A DNA stretch of 64,000 bases from ELB16-189 sp018266435 (GTDB taxonomy: Bacteria > Bacteroidota > Bacteroidia > Cytophagales > Cyclobacteriaceae). The stretch covers positions 3,162,001 to 3,226,000 of the forward strand of contig CP126125.1 in NCBI GenBank assembly GCA_030123525.1, read 5' to 3'. Shown one piece after another: positions 44,459 to 53,622 of the stretch. How positions within the stretch are numbered: the first letter of the stretch is position 1; each line of letters opens with the position of its first letter. Both the position numbers and the translations under genes were made by a program. The notes beneath the pieces are model-generated. The model searched no databases and was not told where the DNA came from. It saw nothing but the letters and a program-made list of their open reading frames with translations.

Positions 44459-46404
44459 TAGAGGTGCGATTCGTGAAGTTGTAATTTAAACAAATGGAAT
44501 GGCATTTTATTGGGGTTGATGTCCACATAATTCCATTCCTGTGTCCAGGTGTAATGTTCGTCAGTCATGCAATCGTGCAACTTCACATTAATTTTATCAC
44601 CCAACTTCAACCGGTCTTTCGGCAACTGCACATATCCTGATTTAGAATGATGGGGATCGAGATTGACAACGACTAAGATAATGTTTGACAAATCATCGGT
44701 GGCTTTGAGGTAAGCTACCAGTTGATCGTTGCCCACATCGCAGAAGTGGGTATTCCAGGTGGACTGCAGGGCTTCATTTTCTTTGCGTGCCTGATTGATC
44801 ATGGTCATAATGTCGGTCATGCGATTGGTTTTTTTCCAATCGTAATGCCTCACTTCATATTTTTCTGAATTGTAATATTCTTCTTTGCCTTCGGCTATGG
44901 GCGTGTTTTCATAAAACTCATAGGCCGGACCGTACACCCCGAAATTAGATGATAAGGTAGAAGCCAACGCATAACGTATAATGAAACTGTTTTCTCCCTG
45001 ATGTTGCAAATGAAACGGAAGAATGTCAGGAGTATTCGGCCAGAAATTAGGTCTGAAATAATTTCTTGAGGGGCCATGCACCAACTCTTTTACGTAATCA
45101 ATGATTTCATTTTTACTCACACGCCAGGTGAAGTAAGTATATCCTTGTGTAAATCCTACTTTGGCCAGCGAGGCCATGATCTTGGGCCGGGTAAATGCCT
45201 CGGATAAAAAAATTATATCCGGATTAACTTTGTGGACTTCGGTAATGACCCACTGCCAGAAAGGAATGGGCTTGGTGTGCGGGTTATCCACACGAAAAAT
45301 AGAAATTCCCTGATCCATCCAAAAGATAAATACCGATAGCAATTCTTCCCATAATGCCTTCCAGTCATCCGTTTCAAAATTGAAAGGAAAAATGTCTTGG
45401 TATTTTTTTGGGGGGTTTTCGGCATATTGAATGGAGCCATCCGGTCGTTGCTTAAACCACTGCGGATGTTCTTTTACGTACGGATGATCAGGCGCACATT
45501 GAAAGGCAATATCCATGGCCACATCCATGTTTAGTTTTTTTGCTTCGGCTATCAATTTTTTAAAATCTTCAAGGGCTCCAAGAGCCGGTAACACAGTTTT
45601 GTGTCCACCTTCATCGCTGCCAATGGCCCAAGGCGAACCGGGCTCACTCTTTTCTGATCGCACATTGTTATTCTTTCCTTTGCGGTTAATCTTTCCGATG
45701 GGATGTATGGGTGGAAAATAAATAACATCAAAGCCCATGGCGGCAATGCGCGGCAACAACCTGATGCAATCCTGAAAGGTGCCGTGCTTTCCGGTCAATG
45801 AAGCCGACCGTGGAAAAAATTCATACCACGCACTGAAGTTGGCTTTGCGGTTTTCGACTAATACCTCAAATTCTTTTTCGGTAGAAGTATAAATTTCTTT
45901 CAATGGATTTTCGTGAACGATATTTTCAAACTCAGGTGAGAGTACTTTTTCGAGGGCGACAGCATAGTGTGTTTTGTCTTCTAACACGGCAGCCACGGAA
46001 ACTAATTTCGGATTTATTAGGCTTAGTTTTCGCAGCATCTCTGCACCTTCCATAAGTTCTGTCTTCACATCTACTTTGGCCGATGCTTTCTTTTTAAAGC
46101 CATCGTACCATGTCTCAAAATGATCAACCCACGCATGGATGGAGAAATAATAGGTTCCCTTTTCTTTGGCTTGGAATGAGGCCGTCCACTCATCGTTGTA
46201 TGCTAAGCACATTGCTGTCTCATTGAGTACACCGTCCTTTCCATGTTTGTAGTAAACTGATGCCCTGATGTGGTCGTGGCCGTCACCAAAAATTGAAGCT
46301 GAAATATCTACGCGCTCACCCACGGTACGCTTGGCGGGGTATAGGCCATTGTCCACCTGGGGTTGCACGTTTTCTATGATCACTCGTAGTTTGCCGTTTT
46401 GCAT
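44458..46404 (-). CDS. glgE: Alpha-1,4-glucan:maltose-1-phosphate maltosyltransferase
   Basis: 648 aa. N-terminal beta domain (RVIIENVQPQVDNGLYPAKR, GERVDISASIFGDGHD) is typical of GlgE. The GH13_3 barrel has DVIYFPPIHPIGKINRKGKNN, DIAFQCAPDHPYVKEHPQWF, nucleophile Asp in FRVDNPHTKP and acid/base Glu in FLSEAFTRPK, followed by GYTYFTWR. The enzyme extends alpha-1,4-glucan by maltosyl units from maltose 1-phosphate. It is first of the glgE-treS-glgB run; the next start overlaps the stop by one base. The 187 bp upstream (46405-46591) hold no gene; a weak GGGTT/AACCC hairpin lies near 46514-46530. Confidence 0.95.
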   Translation of the reverse strand: MQNGKLRVIIENVQPQVDNGLYPAKRTVGERVDISASIFGDGHDHIRASVYYKHGKDGVLNETAMCLAYNDEWTASFQAKEKGTYYFSIHAWVDHFETWYDGFKKKASAKVDVKTELMEGAEMLRKLSLINPKLVSVAAVLEDKTHYAVALEKVLSPEFENIVHENPLKEIYTSTEKEFEVLVENRKANFSAWYEFFPRSASLTGKHGTFQDCIRLLPRIAAMGFDVIYFPPIHPIGKINRKGKNNNVRSEKSEPGSPWAIGSDEGGHKTVLPALGALEDFKKLIAEAKKLNMDVAMDIAFQCAPDHPYVKEHPQWFKQRPDGSIQYAENPPKKYQDIFPFNFETDDWKALWEELLSVFIFWMDQGISIFRVDNPHTKPIPFWQWVITEVHKVNPDIIFLSEAFTRPKIMASLAKVGFTQGYTYFTWRVSKNEIIDYVKELVHGPSRNYFRPNFWPNTPDILPFHLQHQGENSFIIRYALASTLSSNFGVYGPAYEFYENTPIAEGKEEYYNSEKYEVRHYDWKKTNRMTDIMTMINQARKENEALQSTWNTHFCDVGNDQLVAYLKATDDLSNIILVVVNLDPHHSKSGYVQLPKDRLKLGDKINVKLHDCMTDEHYTWTQEWNYVDINPNKMPFHLFKLQLHESHL

Positions 46405-46591
46405 AAAATCAGAATTGCCTTAAAAGTGGTTATCTTTTAAAAATAAAAAAAATGAAGTTGTACCTGTACCGTATTGTGCAAAAAAAAATTATTGCAAGCG
46501 GGGTTGATATAAACCCGGTAAATGCTGATGAGTAGACTCTTTAGGAGAACTTAAGTGCCCCTGAATTAACCCAGCTAAGCGGGTGTTGAGT

Positions 46592-48394
46592 TCACGATTT
46601 AATCTTAAAGATAAAGGCACTGTGGGGTGGCAATTCAATTTCGGTCATGAAATTATGATCAAAGCCAATATCCGTTCCGCTTCGCAGCAGATCACGACCA
46701 ATGTATTTTATTTCTTTTTTCAGTTGCATGGCTGCAATTGCCTCTTCGCTCAACTGTAATTTTATTTTCTCCAGGCTTATGTTGAAGTTAGTTACAATCA
46801 ATAAGTTATCTTCATCCCTGCTTCGTATAAATGCATGAACCAGTTGAGACATATTCTTTTTTTCTATATTGAGTTGAGTCAGATCAAAATAGCTTCCTTC
46901 AACAATGGCGCGGTCTGTGGAAGCAAAATTTAACATATCACCATAAAATTGTCGTAATTGTTTTTGGTCATCGGTGAGTTTTTCTTCATTAAATTTTCCA
47001 CCGTTCATCCAAGCCTGATGAGCCGGCACACCCCAATAGTCAAAGATTGTGGTACGCCCGTCTTCACCTGAAAATCCTTCTGTACCTGCACCGGCCTCTC
47101 CTACCTCCTGACCAAAGTAAATCATGACGGGGCTTTGATCGATTAAGGCACTCACCGTCATGGCCGGAATTGCTTTCCAGGCATCTCCGGCAAAAAAAGA
47201 AGACGCAATCCGTTGTTCATCATGGTTTTCTAAAAAATGAACCATCTTATGGTTAATGCCTTTTAAACTTTCCTGAATTTTAGGCAATTCAGTCGTCTGG
47301 CCCTTTTGATTGATCAGCAAACGCAATTGGTCATATAACTGAACCTTATCGTACAAGAAATCAAACTTTCCTATATCAATATAATTTCGGTATTGCTGCG
47401 GGTTGTAAATCTCAGCTATAAAAATAAGTTGAGAGTTAATTTGTTTAACCTGCGGAATGGCCCAATTCCAAAATTCAACCGGCACCATCTCGGCCATATC
47501 GCAACGAAAGCCATCTATCTTTTTATTCGCCCAAAAAATGAGAATGTCTTTCATCTTTATCCAGGTATCGGGCACCGGATCAAAATAGGTTTTTCTTCCA
47601 TTCAATACATCTACACCGTAATTAATCTTTACTGTCTCAAACCAATCATTGATGCCCGGGGTGGCTGTAAACAGATCGTTGCCCGATGCTTTGGCGGGTG
47701 TTTCGGTAAACTTACCGTCTTTGGTCAGAAAAGAATTTTGGTTACCCAGTGCTACATAGTTTTGAGGCGAGTGAAAACTTTGCCCTGGCAAGTAATAAAA
47801 ATTATTACTCGGTTTAAACCCTACTGATTTGTCATCGTTCTCGCCCAAATCTTTTACTTCAATTGGTTTTGCATCGCTGTGGTAGGCCCTGGCTACGTGG
47901 TTAGGCACAAAATCAATAATGACTTTTAATCCGTTATGGTGCGTACGGTCAACTAACTGTTCAAACTCGGTCATACGTTGCGGCACATTTACGGCCAGGT
48001 CGGGGTTTACATCGTAATAGTCTTTGATGGCATAAGGCGAGCCGGCACGGCCTTTTACTACATCGGCATCATCGAGCAGAATTCCGTACTTCGTATAGTC
48101 TGTAAGTACAGCATGTTCAATCACACCCGTGTACCACACATGCGAAGCTCCGAGTTCTTTGATTCCCTTCAGGGCCTGATCCGTGATGTCGTTAAACTTA
48201 CCAACTCCGTTTTCTTCAATTGTACCGTATTGTTTGTTGGTGGAGTTTGTATTTCCAAACAAACGTGTCATCATTTGATAGATAATTATTTTTTTGGATT
48301 GGGTTTGCATGGCCGGGGTGTCGAGAATTTTGTCTTTGGGTGCTGAGCAGTCTAATACTAAAACTGCAATGACCGTAATTAATAAAGGACGCAT
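46592..48394 (-). CDS. GH13 alpha-amylase-family lipoprotein
   Basis: 600 aa with a short lipoprotein signal (LLITVIAVLVLDCSAPKD, Cys16). The GH13 motifs are VIIDFVPNHVARAYH, nucleophile Asp in DGFRCDMAEMVP, acid/base Glu in IFIAEIYNPQ, and FLENHDEQRIASS. A C-terminal beta domain (LLIVTNFNISLEKIKLQL) completes it. As a lipoprotein it acts in the periplasm or on the outer membrane, so it likely degrades or rearranges malto-oligosaccharides entering from outside rather than stored glucan. It is read in the same direction as glgE but separated from it by 187 bp. The precise reaction (amylase or transferase) is not decided by the sequence. Confidence 0.9.
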   Translation of the reverse strand: MRPLLITVIAVLVLDCSAPKDKILDTPAMQTQSKKIIIYQMMTRLFGNTNSTNKQYGTIEENGVGKFNDITDQALKGIKELGASHVWYTGVIEHAVLTDYTKYGILLDDADVVKGRAGSPYAIKDYYDVNPDLAVNVPQRMTEFEQLVDRTHHNGLKVIIDFVPNHVARAYHSDAKPIEVKDLGENDDKSVGFKPSNNFYYLPGQSFHSPQNYVALGNQNSFLTKDGKFTETPAKASGNDLFTATPGINDWFETVKINYGVDVLNGRKTYFDPVPDTWIKMKDILIFWANKKIDGFRCDMAEMVPVEFWNWAIPQVKQINSQLIFIAEIYNPQQYRNYIDIGKFDFLYDKVQLYDQLRLLINQKGQTTELPKIQESLKGINHKMVHFLENHDEQRIASSFFAGDAWKAIPAMTVSALIDQSPVMIYFGQEVGEAGAGTEGFSGEDGRTTIFDYWGVPAHQAWMNGGKFNEEKLTDDQKQLRQFYGDMLNFASTDRAIVEGSYFDLTQLNIEKKNMSQLVHAFIRSRDEDNLLIVTNFNISLEKIKLQLSEEAIAAMQLKKEIKYIGRDLLRSGTDIGFDHNFMTEIELPPHSAFIFKIKS

Positions 48395-48503
48395 GGGTAT
48401 TTAATATTTTCCCAATATAGAACCCAGAAATAATGGATGCAATGATTTAGACAGGTAGCGTAAAAAAAATTGGAAGAACCCAATAATAGCTAATGCAAGT
48501 ATG

Positions 48504-48577
48504 TAGCGAGGAGCAGATTTGAACTGCCGACCTTCGGGTTATGAATCCGATGCTCTAACCAACTGAGCTACCTCGCC
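48504..48577 (-). tRNA. tRNA-Met (anticodon CAT)
   Basis: 74 nt fold as a full cloverleaf on the minus strand: acceptor GGCGAGG with CCTCGCT (one G-T pair at the end), D-arm GCTC/GAGC, anticodon arm TCGGA-TTCATAA-CCCGA hence anticodon CAT, and T-arm GGCAG-TTCAAAT-CTGCT (one wobble). No encoded CCA. The G-T first pair rather than a mismatch and the lack of three G-C pairs in the anticodon stem argue for the elongator rather than the initiator; a tRNA-Ile with lysidine cannot be excluded. Confidence 0.93.
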
Positions 48578-48599
48578 ATTTTATTTTATATTTTTTTAT

Positions 48600-48720
48600 G
48601 CAATTCCGTTTGAATTGCTGTCTGCCAATTGGCAGATATGAATCCAATGCCCCACTACGGATGCTTAGGTTAGCATCCTCGCAAAATACGCTTCGTCAGA
48701 ATCAACCGAGTTACCCGCTA
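48600..48720 (-). pseudogene. Decayed tRNA-Met-like copy with inserted hairpins
   Basis: Upstream of the real tRNA-Met on the same strand are matching blocks in the same order: GGTAACTCGGTTGATT (tRNA: GGTAGCTCAGTTGGTT), GGGGCATTGGATTCATA (tRNA: AGAGCATCGGATTCATA) and GCAATTCAAA (tRNA: GGCAGTTCAAA). Between the first two lies an insert of about 50 nt with a GATGCT/AGCATC hairpin, and a perfect 16-bp palindrome TCTGCCAATTGGCAGA interrupts the anticodon arm. It cannot fold as a normal tRNA. It is either a broken duplicate or a structured leader of the tRNA transcript. It fills most of the 313-bp stretch without a protein gene, 48578-48890. Confidence 0.45.
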
Positions 48721-48779
48721 TATGCCTGTCTGCCCTACTGTCAGTCACCCAGTAATCTGGATATCTTAAAAAAGAGGCG

Positions 48780-48787
48780 CAAACATA
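48780..48787 (-). promoter_or_regulatory. Candidate -7 box for the tRNA-Met transcript
   Basis: TATGTTTG on the minus strand matches TAnnTTTG, with a possible -33 TTGG about 17 nt upstream. It would start a transcript through the decayed tRNA-like copy into tRNA-Met; no such box is seen directly before the tRNA. Confidence 0.35.
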
Positions 48788-48890
48788 CAAACTTTTGAGC
48801 TATCCAACCACACCATCGCCCTGGCATGAAAGAAATTATTTGTGAGTGAACGAAAATACTTTTAATTTGAAATCATAAATACCTGGAGGT

Positions 48891-49295
48891 ATGGCAACCA
48901 CGACAAAAAATCTCTTTACGGCAGATTATGAAATTCATGCCTCCATTAAAATGTTATATCCCTACATACAAACAGCAGGCGGGCTGGCTGAATGGTTTGC
49001 CGAAAATGTAACCATCAGCCCCGAAAAAGTTTTTACGTTTACTTGGGATAATGAACAGCACAGGGCCGTTCTTGCCGCACACCGCACCAACCACTTTGCC
49101 CGGTTTGAATACTTGCCCGAAACAAAAGAAGACCAGAAAAATCCCTCCTATTTTGAATTGCGTCTGGAAGTAAACGAACTCACCCAAACCACTTTTCTCA
49201 AAGTCAGTGACTACTCTGACTTTGATGATATGGATGAACTGCAAGACCTTTGGGATAGCTTGGTGGAAAAATTAAGAGAAGTAGTAGGCGGTTGA
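48891..49295 (+). CDS. START-like domain protein (START_2 type)
   Basis: 134 aa, no signal peptide. The sequence (ADYEIHASIKMLYPYIQTAGGLAEWFAENVTI, FTFTWDNEQHRAVLAAH, FLKVSDYSDFDDMDELQDLW) agrees with the small Bacteroidota START-like/SRPBCC family, a helix-grip fold that usually binds a hydrophobic ligand. The ligand is unknown. A perfect GGAGGT touches the ATG with no spacer; as Bacteroidota rely little on Shine-Dalgarno pairing, its role is doubtful. It precedes pgi by 52 bp and may be transcribed with it. Confidence 0.82.
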   Translation: MATTTKNLFTADYEIHASIKMLYPYIQTAGGLAEWFAENVTISPEKVFTFTWDNEQHRAVLAAHRTNHFARFEYLPETKEDQKNPSYFELRLEVNELTQTTFLKVSDYSDFDDMDELQDLWDSLVEKLREVVGG

Positions 49296-49347
49296 TCTTG
49301 TTCCTTATTTTTTCTCATTCTAATTTTCCGCCTTAATCAAACTCAGT

Positions 49348-51000
49348 ATGCTTCCGACTATTAACCCCACCGAGACCATTGCCTGGCATCGGCTCACCTC
49401 GTTATTCATGCACATGCAGGCCACACACATGCGCCAATTATTTGAAGAAGATCCTGATCGTTTCAGCAAGTTTCATCTTCAGTTTGAAGATATTTTGGTT
49501 GATTACTCTAAAAACCTGATTAACCAGGAAGCCATTGAAGCACTCGTGCAATTAGCCAATGAAACAGAACTGACCGAGTGCATCGCCATGATGTTTGACG
49601 GGCACAGCATCAATGAAACCGAACACCGCCCTGTATTACACATAGCCTTGCGCAATCGTGCTAACACTCCCATTTTTGTAAACGGCAAGGATGTGATGCC
49701 TGAGGTAAACAAAGTATTAGATCAAATGAAATCATTCTCTGACCGATTGATCTCAGGAAACTGGAAAGGATATACCGGCAAAGCCATTACTGACGTTGTA
49801 AATATTGGTATTGGTGGTTCTGACTTGGGACCACTGATGGTAACCGAAGCCTTGAAGCCGTATCGCCAAAACATTACCCCACACTTTGTTTCAAACGTAG
49901 ATGGCACACACTTGGCAGAAACCGTTAAATCTCTAAACCCTGAAACCACCCTATTCATCATTGCCTCCAAAACATTTACTACTCAGGAGACCATGACCAA
50001 TGCCGAATCGGCCAAGAAATGGTTTTTAGATAAAACGGCTAATGGTGGCGATGTTGCTAAACATTTTGTAGCGGTATCAACCAATGCCAAGGCTGTTACG
50101 GCTTTTGGCATTGCCGAAGAAAATATGTTCATATTTTGGGATTGGGTGGGCGGAAGATATTCGCTGTGGTCATCCATCGGGTTATCAATTGCCTGTACCA
50201 TTGGCTTCGAAAATTTTACCCATTTACTCGAAGGTGCTCATGCCATGGATAATCATTTTAAAAGCCAGCCTTTTGATAAAAACATTCCGGTGCTGCTAGC
50301 CCTGATTGGTATTTGGTATGTTAATTTTTTTGATACCTCGAGCGAAGCCATTCTGCCCTATGATCAATACCTGCACCGGTTTGCAGCCTACTTTCAGCAA
50401 GGCAACATGGAGAGCAACGGCAAATCAGTTGACCGCAACGGCCAACATACACTCCATCACACAGGCCCGGTAATCTGGGGCGAGCCCGGCACCAATGGTC
50501 AACATGCTTTTTATCAATTAATCCATCAGGGAACAAAAATTATTCCTTGTGATTTTATCGCTCCGGCCATCAGTCACAATCCAATAGGTGATCATCATCA
50601 AAAACTGTTATCTAATTATTTTGCACAATCCGAAGCGCTGATGGCAGGCAAGACACTTGAAGAAGTGCACCTGGAATTAAAAGCAGCCGGAATGAATGAA
50701 GATGAAATTGAGCGTCAGGCACCCTTTCGCGTTTTCTCCGGCAACCGCCCCACTAATTCCATATTATTTAAACAACTTACACCCCGTACGCTTGGCAGCC
50801 TCATCGCTATGTACGAACATAAAATTTTTGTTCAGGGTGTGATCTGGAACATTTTCAGCTTCGATCAATGGGGGGTAGAATTGGGCAAAGTGCTGGCTAA
50901 AAAAATATTGCCCGAACTGTCATCTTCCGAACCAATTACCTCGCACGATTCATCTACGAACGCACTCATCAACTATTTCAAACGTTTGAATAACAAATAA
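49348..51000 (+). CDS. pgi: Glucose-6-phosphate isomerase
   Basis: 550 aa, the usual length. Signatures: VVNIGIGGSDLGPLMVTEAL, FVSNVDGTHLAETV, FIIASKTFTTQETMTNA, WDWVGGRYSLWSSIGLSIA (contains PGI signature 1), the catalytic Glu in GNMESNGKSVDRNG, His in HNPIGDHHQKLL, and GVIWNIFSFDQWGVELGK (signature 2 with catalytic Lys). It interconverts glucose 6-phosphate and fructose 6-phosphate in the cytoplasm. It is followed by pfkA and glucokinase, forming a short upper-glycolysis cluster. Confidence 0.97.
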   Translation: MLPTINPTETIAWHRLTSLFMHMQATHMRQLFEEDPDRFSKFHLQFEDILVDYSKNLINQEAIEALVQLANETELTECIAMMFDGHSINETEHRPVLHIALRNRANTPIFVNGKDVMPEVNKVLDQMKSFSDRLISGNWKGYTGKAITDVVNIGIGGSDLGPLMVTEALKPYRQNITPHFVSNVDGTHLAETVKSLNPETTLFIIASKTFTTQETMTNAESAKKWFLDKTANGGDVAKHFVAVSTNAKAVTAFGIAEENMFIFWDWVGGRYSLWSSIGLSIACTIGFENFTHLLEGAHAMDNHFKSQPFDKNIPVLLALIGIWYVNFFDTSSEAILPYDQYLHRFAAYFQQGNMESNGKSVDRNGQHTLHHTGPVIWGEPGTNGQHAFYQLIHQGTKIIPCDFIAPAISHNPIGDHHQKLLSNYFAQSEALMAGKTLEEVHLELKAAGMNEDEIERQAPFRVFSGNRPTNSILFKQLTPRTLGSLIAMYEHKIFVQGVIWNIFSFDQWGVELGKVLAKKILPELSSSEPITSHDSSTNALINYFKRLNNK

Positions 51001-51011
51001 GAAAATTCACT

Positions 51012-51042
51012 CTTGTCATATAGCCCTGATGCTTTACTTTTG
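51012..51042 (+). promoter_or_regulatory. Candidate promoter of pfkA
   Basis: CTTG at 51012-51015 and TACTTTTG at 51035-51042 are separated by 19 nt, fitting the Bacteroidota -33/-7 arrangement (TTTG, TAnnTTTG). The expected start of transcription near 51049 is 12 nt before the ATG at 51061 and rules out the upstream TTG at 51013 as the start codon. Confidence 0.55.
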
Positions 51043-51060
51043 GGGCTTCTAAACTGTTTA

Positions 51061-52044
51061 ATGAACAATACTATTTCCAAAATTGGTGTGTTCACTTCCG
51101 GTGGTGATGCCCCGGGAATGAATGCCGCCATTCGCGCGGTTGTACGAACCTCCATCTATTATAAAAAAGAAGTTTTTGGAATCATGCAAGGATACGATGG
51201 CATGATTGCCGGTGAGATTGTAAAACTCGGAGTACGCTCGGTAGGAAATATCATTCAGCGAGGCGGAACCATTTTAAAATGTGCACGCAGCAAAGAGTTT
51301 CGCACACCCGAAGGCCGAAAAAAAGCATTTGACAACCTTAAGAAAAACGGGATCGATGCACTGGTAGCGATCGGTGGCGATGGAACATTTGCCGGACTTA
51401 AAGTTTTTTATGAAGAGTATGGAATCCCCTCCATTTGTCTGCCCGGAACAATTGATAATGATATTGCCGGAACCGACTATACCATTGGCTTTGATACCGC
51501 CACCAATACAGCCGTAGATGCCATTGACAAAATACGCGACACGGCCATTTCGCACAACCGGTTGTTTTTTATTGAAGTCATGGGACGACACTCCGGATAC
51601 ATTGGCATCAACTGCGGCATTGCAGGAGGTGCCGTGGTTACCATCATTCCCGAAGAAGACATGACGCTGGAGCAGCTTTTTAATAAACTTGATGAAGGAG
51701 GCAAGACCAATAAAAAATCAAGTTTGGTAGTGGTTGCCGAAGGTTCTAAAATTGGCCGGGCCATGGACTTGGCTCAAAAATTTGCCGAGCGCAATAATTA
51801 CTTTGATATTAAAGTGACCATACTGGGGCACCTTCAACGGGGCGGTAACCCCACCTATTTCGACCGCGTGCTGGCCAGCAAAATGGGTGTGGCTGCGGTA
51901 GAGGGCTTGCTCAATAACAAAAGTGGTACGATGGTAGGCATTCTCAATAACCAGATCGTATATAATTCATTTGACACCATCATCAATAACAAACACCTGA
52001 TTGACGAAGAGGCAATCCGTATTTCAAAGATACTTTCCATATAA
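51061..52044 (+). CDS. pfkA: ATP-dependent 6-phosphofructokinase
   Basis: 327 aa from the ATG at 51061, which gives the standard N-terminus KIGVFTSGGDAPGMNAAIRA. Further motifs: AIGGDGTFAGLKVF (Gly after GGD marks the ATP type), GTIDNDIAGTDYTIGFDTA with the catalytic Asp, MGRHSGYIGINCGIAGGA, and HLQRGGNPTYFDRVLASKMG. It phosphorylates fructose 6-phosphate in the committed step of glycolysis and is probably allosteric, like bacterial PfkA. It sits 60 bp after pgi with its own candidate promoter and 3 bp before the ROK glucokinase. Confidence 0.97.
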   Translation: MNNTISKIGVFTSGGDAPGMNAAIRAVVRTSIYYKKEVFGIMQGYDGMIAGEIVKLGVRSVGNIIQRGGTILKCARSKEFRTPEGRKKAFDNLKKNGIDALVAIGGDGTFAGLKVFYEEYGIPSICLPGTIDNDIAGTDYTIGFDTATNTAVDAIDKIRDTAISHNRLFFIEVMGRHSGYIGINCGIAGGAVVTIIPEEDMTLEQLFNKLDEGGKTNKKSSLVVVAEGSKIGRAMDLAQKFAERNNYFDIKVTILGHLQRGGNPTYFDRVLASKMGVAAVEGLLNNKSGTMVGILNNQIVYNSFDTIINNKHLIDEEAIRISKILSI

Positions 52045-52047
52045 AAC

Positions 52048-53028
52048 ATGATGAAAGAACTTACCGTTGGCATCGACATTGGAGGAACAAACACCAAATT
52101 TGGAATGGTGGACCGTGAAGGAAACGTACTCTACCAGGGAAATCTACAAACAACTGCCTACACCGAGTTTCAGGATTTTTTTGACGCATTGGTTCACGCT
52201 TTACGCAATGGGCTCAAAACAATACCTTCCGATTTTCAAAATGTTGGAATTGGTATTGGAGCAGCCAACGGAAATTACTACACGGGAAACATTGAACACG
52301 CCACAAATTTGAGATGGAAGGGAATACTTCCCCTATCCCACATGTTTCAAAATGAATTTAACGTGCCTTGCATCTTAACCAACGATGCCAATGCTGCAGC
52401 CGTAGGTGAAATGATTTACGGCAATGCCAAACAAATGAAAGACTTTGTGGTAATCACCTTAGGCACAGGGTTAGGCAGCGGATTTGTTTGCGGAGGAGTT
52501 TTACTAAATGGCCACCACGGCATAGCCGGAGAAGTAGGCCACACATCAGTAAACCCTACCGGCAGGTATTGCAACTGCGGCAAACGCGGCTGCCTGGAAA
52601 CGTATGTCTCAGCCACAGGCATCAAACGTACCGTGTACAAATTATTGGCCGACCACCTGGAACCAAGCGAATTACGCGGCATCAGCTTTGACAACCTGAA
52701 CACAAAAATGATAACTGACGCAGCTAACCGCGGAGACATTGTAGCCAAAGAAGCATTTGAATACACCGGCCGTATTTTAGGAATGAAACTGGCCGAAACC
52801 GTAGTGCACACCGACCCCGAAGCTATCTTCTTATTTGGTGGACTTTCCTTAGCCGGTGACTTAATTTTCAAGCCCACCATCCGGCACATGGAAGCTAACC
52901 TCATGCCCTTGTTTCGTGGAAAAATAAAAATCCTTCCCTCAGCTCTACAAAATCAAGCGGCACCAATTCTTGGAGCAAGCAGTTTAGTATGGGATTATTT
53001 TGAAAAAAAGAAACTGGAGGTAGCTTAG
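52048..53028 (+). CDS. ROK-family glucokinase
   Basis: 326 aa. TVGIDIGGTNTKFGMVDREG (first phosphate loop), NLRWKGILPL and LTNDANAAAVGEMIYG (Asp in NDAN is the catalytic base), VVITLGTGLGSGFVCGG, the ROK segment GIAGEVGHTSVNP and the zinc site CNCGKRGCLE. Placement 3 bp after pfkA and after pgi supports glucose as the substrate, which would feed free glucose from trehalase and amylases into glycolysis. Two ATGs in a row at the start; the first is used here. Confidence 0.93.
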   Translation: MMKELTVGIDIGGTNTKFGMVDREGNVLYQGNLQTTAYTEFQDFFDALVHALRNGLKTIPSDFQNVGIGIGAANGNYYTGNIEHATNLRWKGILPLSHMFQNEFNVPCILTNDANAAAVGEMIYGNAKQMKDFVVITLGTGLGSGFVCGGVLLNGHHGIAGEVGHTSVNPTGRYCNCGKRGCLETYVSATGIKRTVYKLLADHLEPSELRGISFDNLNTKMITDAANRGDIVAKEAFEYTGRILGMKLAETVVHTDPEAIFLFGGLSLAGDLIFKPTIRHMEANLMPLFRGKIKILPSALQNQAAPILGASSLVWDYFEKKKLEVA

Positions 53029-53092
53029 TACTGTTGCCGGATTTCCTTGCCTGCTTCTTTTTGCCGATTTTTACCGCTTCAATAGTTTTATC

Positions 53093-53620
53093 ATGTCGAG
53101 AAAAAAGAAAACTCCAAAAGAATCATTTGTTAGCATGACTGAACTGGTACTCCCCAACGACACCAACACACTTAACAATTTAATGGGTGGCCGGTTAATG
53201 CACTGGATGGACGTAGTGTCAGCCATTGCCGGGCAGAAGCATTGTAATAGCATAGTGGTCACCGCTTCCGTTGATAACATCTCTTTTCGCGCACCCATTC
53301 AACTGGGCAGCGTAGTAACCCTGCGGGCCCGCGCCACACGTTCATTCAATTCATCGGTAGAAATACGAATTGATGTAGATGCCGAAAATATTCCGGAAGG
53401 GGCAAAAGTAGAGAGCAACTCGGCTTACTTTACATTTGTAGCCGTTGATAAAAATGGAAAACCCGTAGAAGTACCCGAGGTAGTACCTGAAACCCCAGAA
53501 GAAATTGAACTGTACAACGGTGCGTTGCGCAGGAGGCAATTGCGGCTAATCTTATCCGGACGTATGAAACCACAAGAAGCCAATGAACTAAAATCTCTTT
53601 TTGATATTAAAAAAGAGTGA
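53093..53620 (+). CDS. Hotdog-fold acyl-CoA thioesterase
   Basis: 175 aa. One hotdog domain: ELVLPNDTNTLNNLMGGRLMHWMD with the catalytic-type Asn/Asp pair, IVVTASVDNISFRAPIQLGSVVTLRA, and SSVEIRIDVDAEN. It belongs to the YciA/BACH-type acyl-CoA hydrolases, which release free fatty acid and CoA in the cytoplasm. The stop overlaps a GTG of the next frame (GTGA), but that gene may begin at the ATG two codons on. It lies 64 bp after glucokinase and has no recognised link to it. Confidence 0.9.
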   Translation: MSRKKKTPKESFVSMTELVLPNDTNTLNNLMGGRLMHWMDVVSAIAGQKHCNSIVVTASVDNISFRAPIQLGSVVTLRARATRSFNSSVEIRIDVDAENIPEGAKVESNSAYFTFVAVDKNGKPVEVPEVVPETPEEIELYNGALRRRQLRLILSGRMKPQEANELKSLFDIKKE

Positions 53621-53622
53621 TC

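Noticed and set aside
48598..48798. 66-codon plus-strand frame next to tRNA-Met
   Set aside because: It reads across the tRNA-like relic and its hairpins and resembles no protein.
51013..51060. TTG start extending PfkA by 16 residues
   Set aside because: The extension covers the candidate -33/-7 promoter and precedes the normal PfkA N-terminus.
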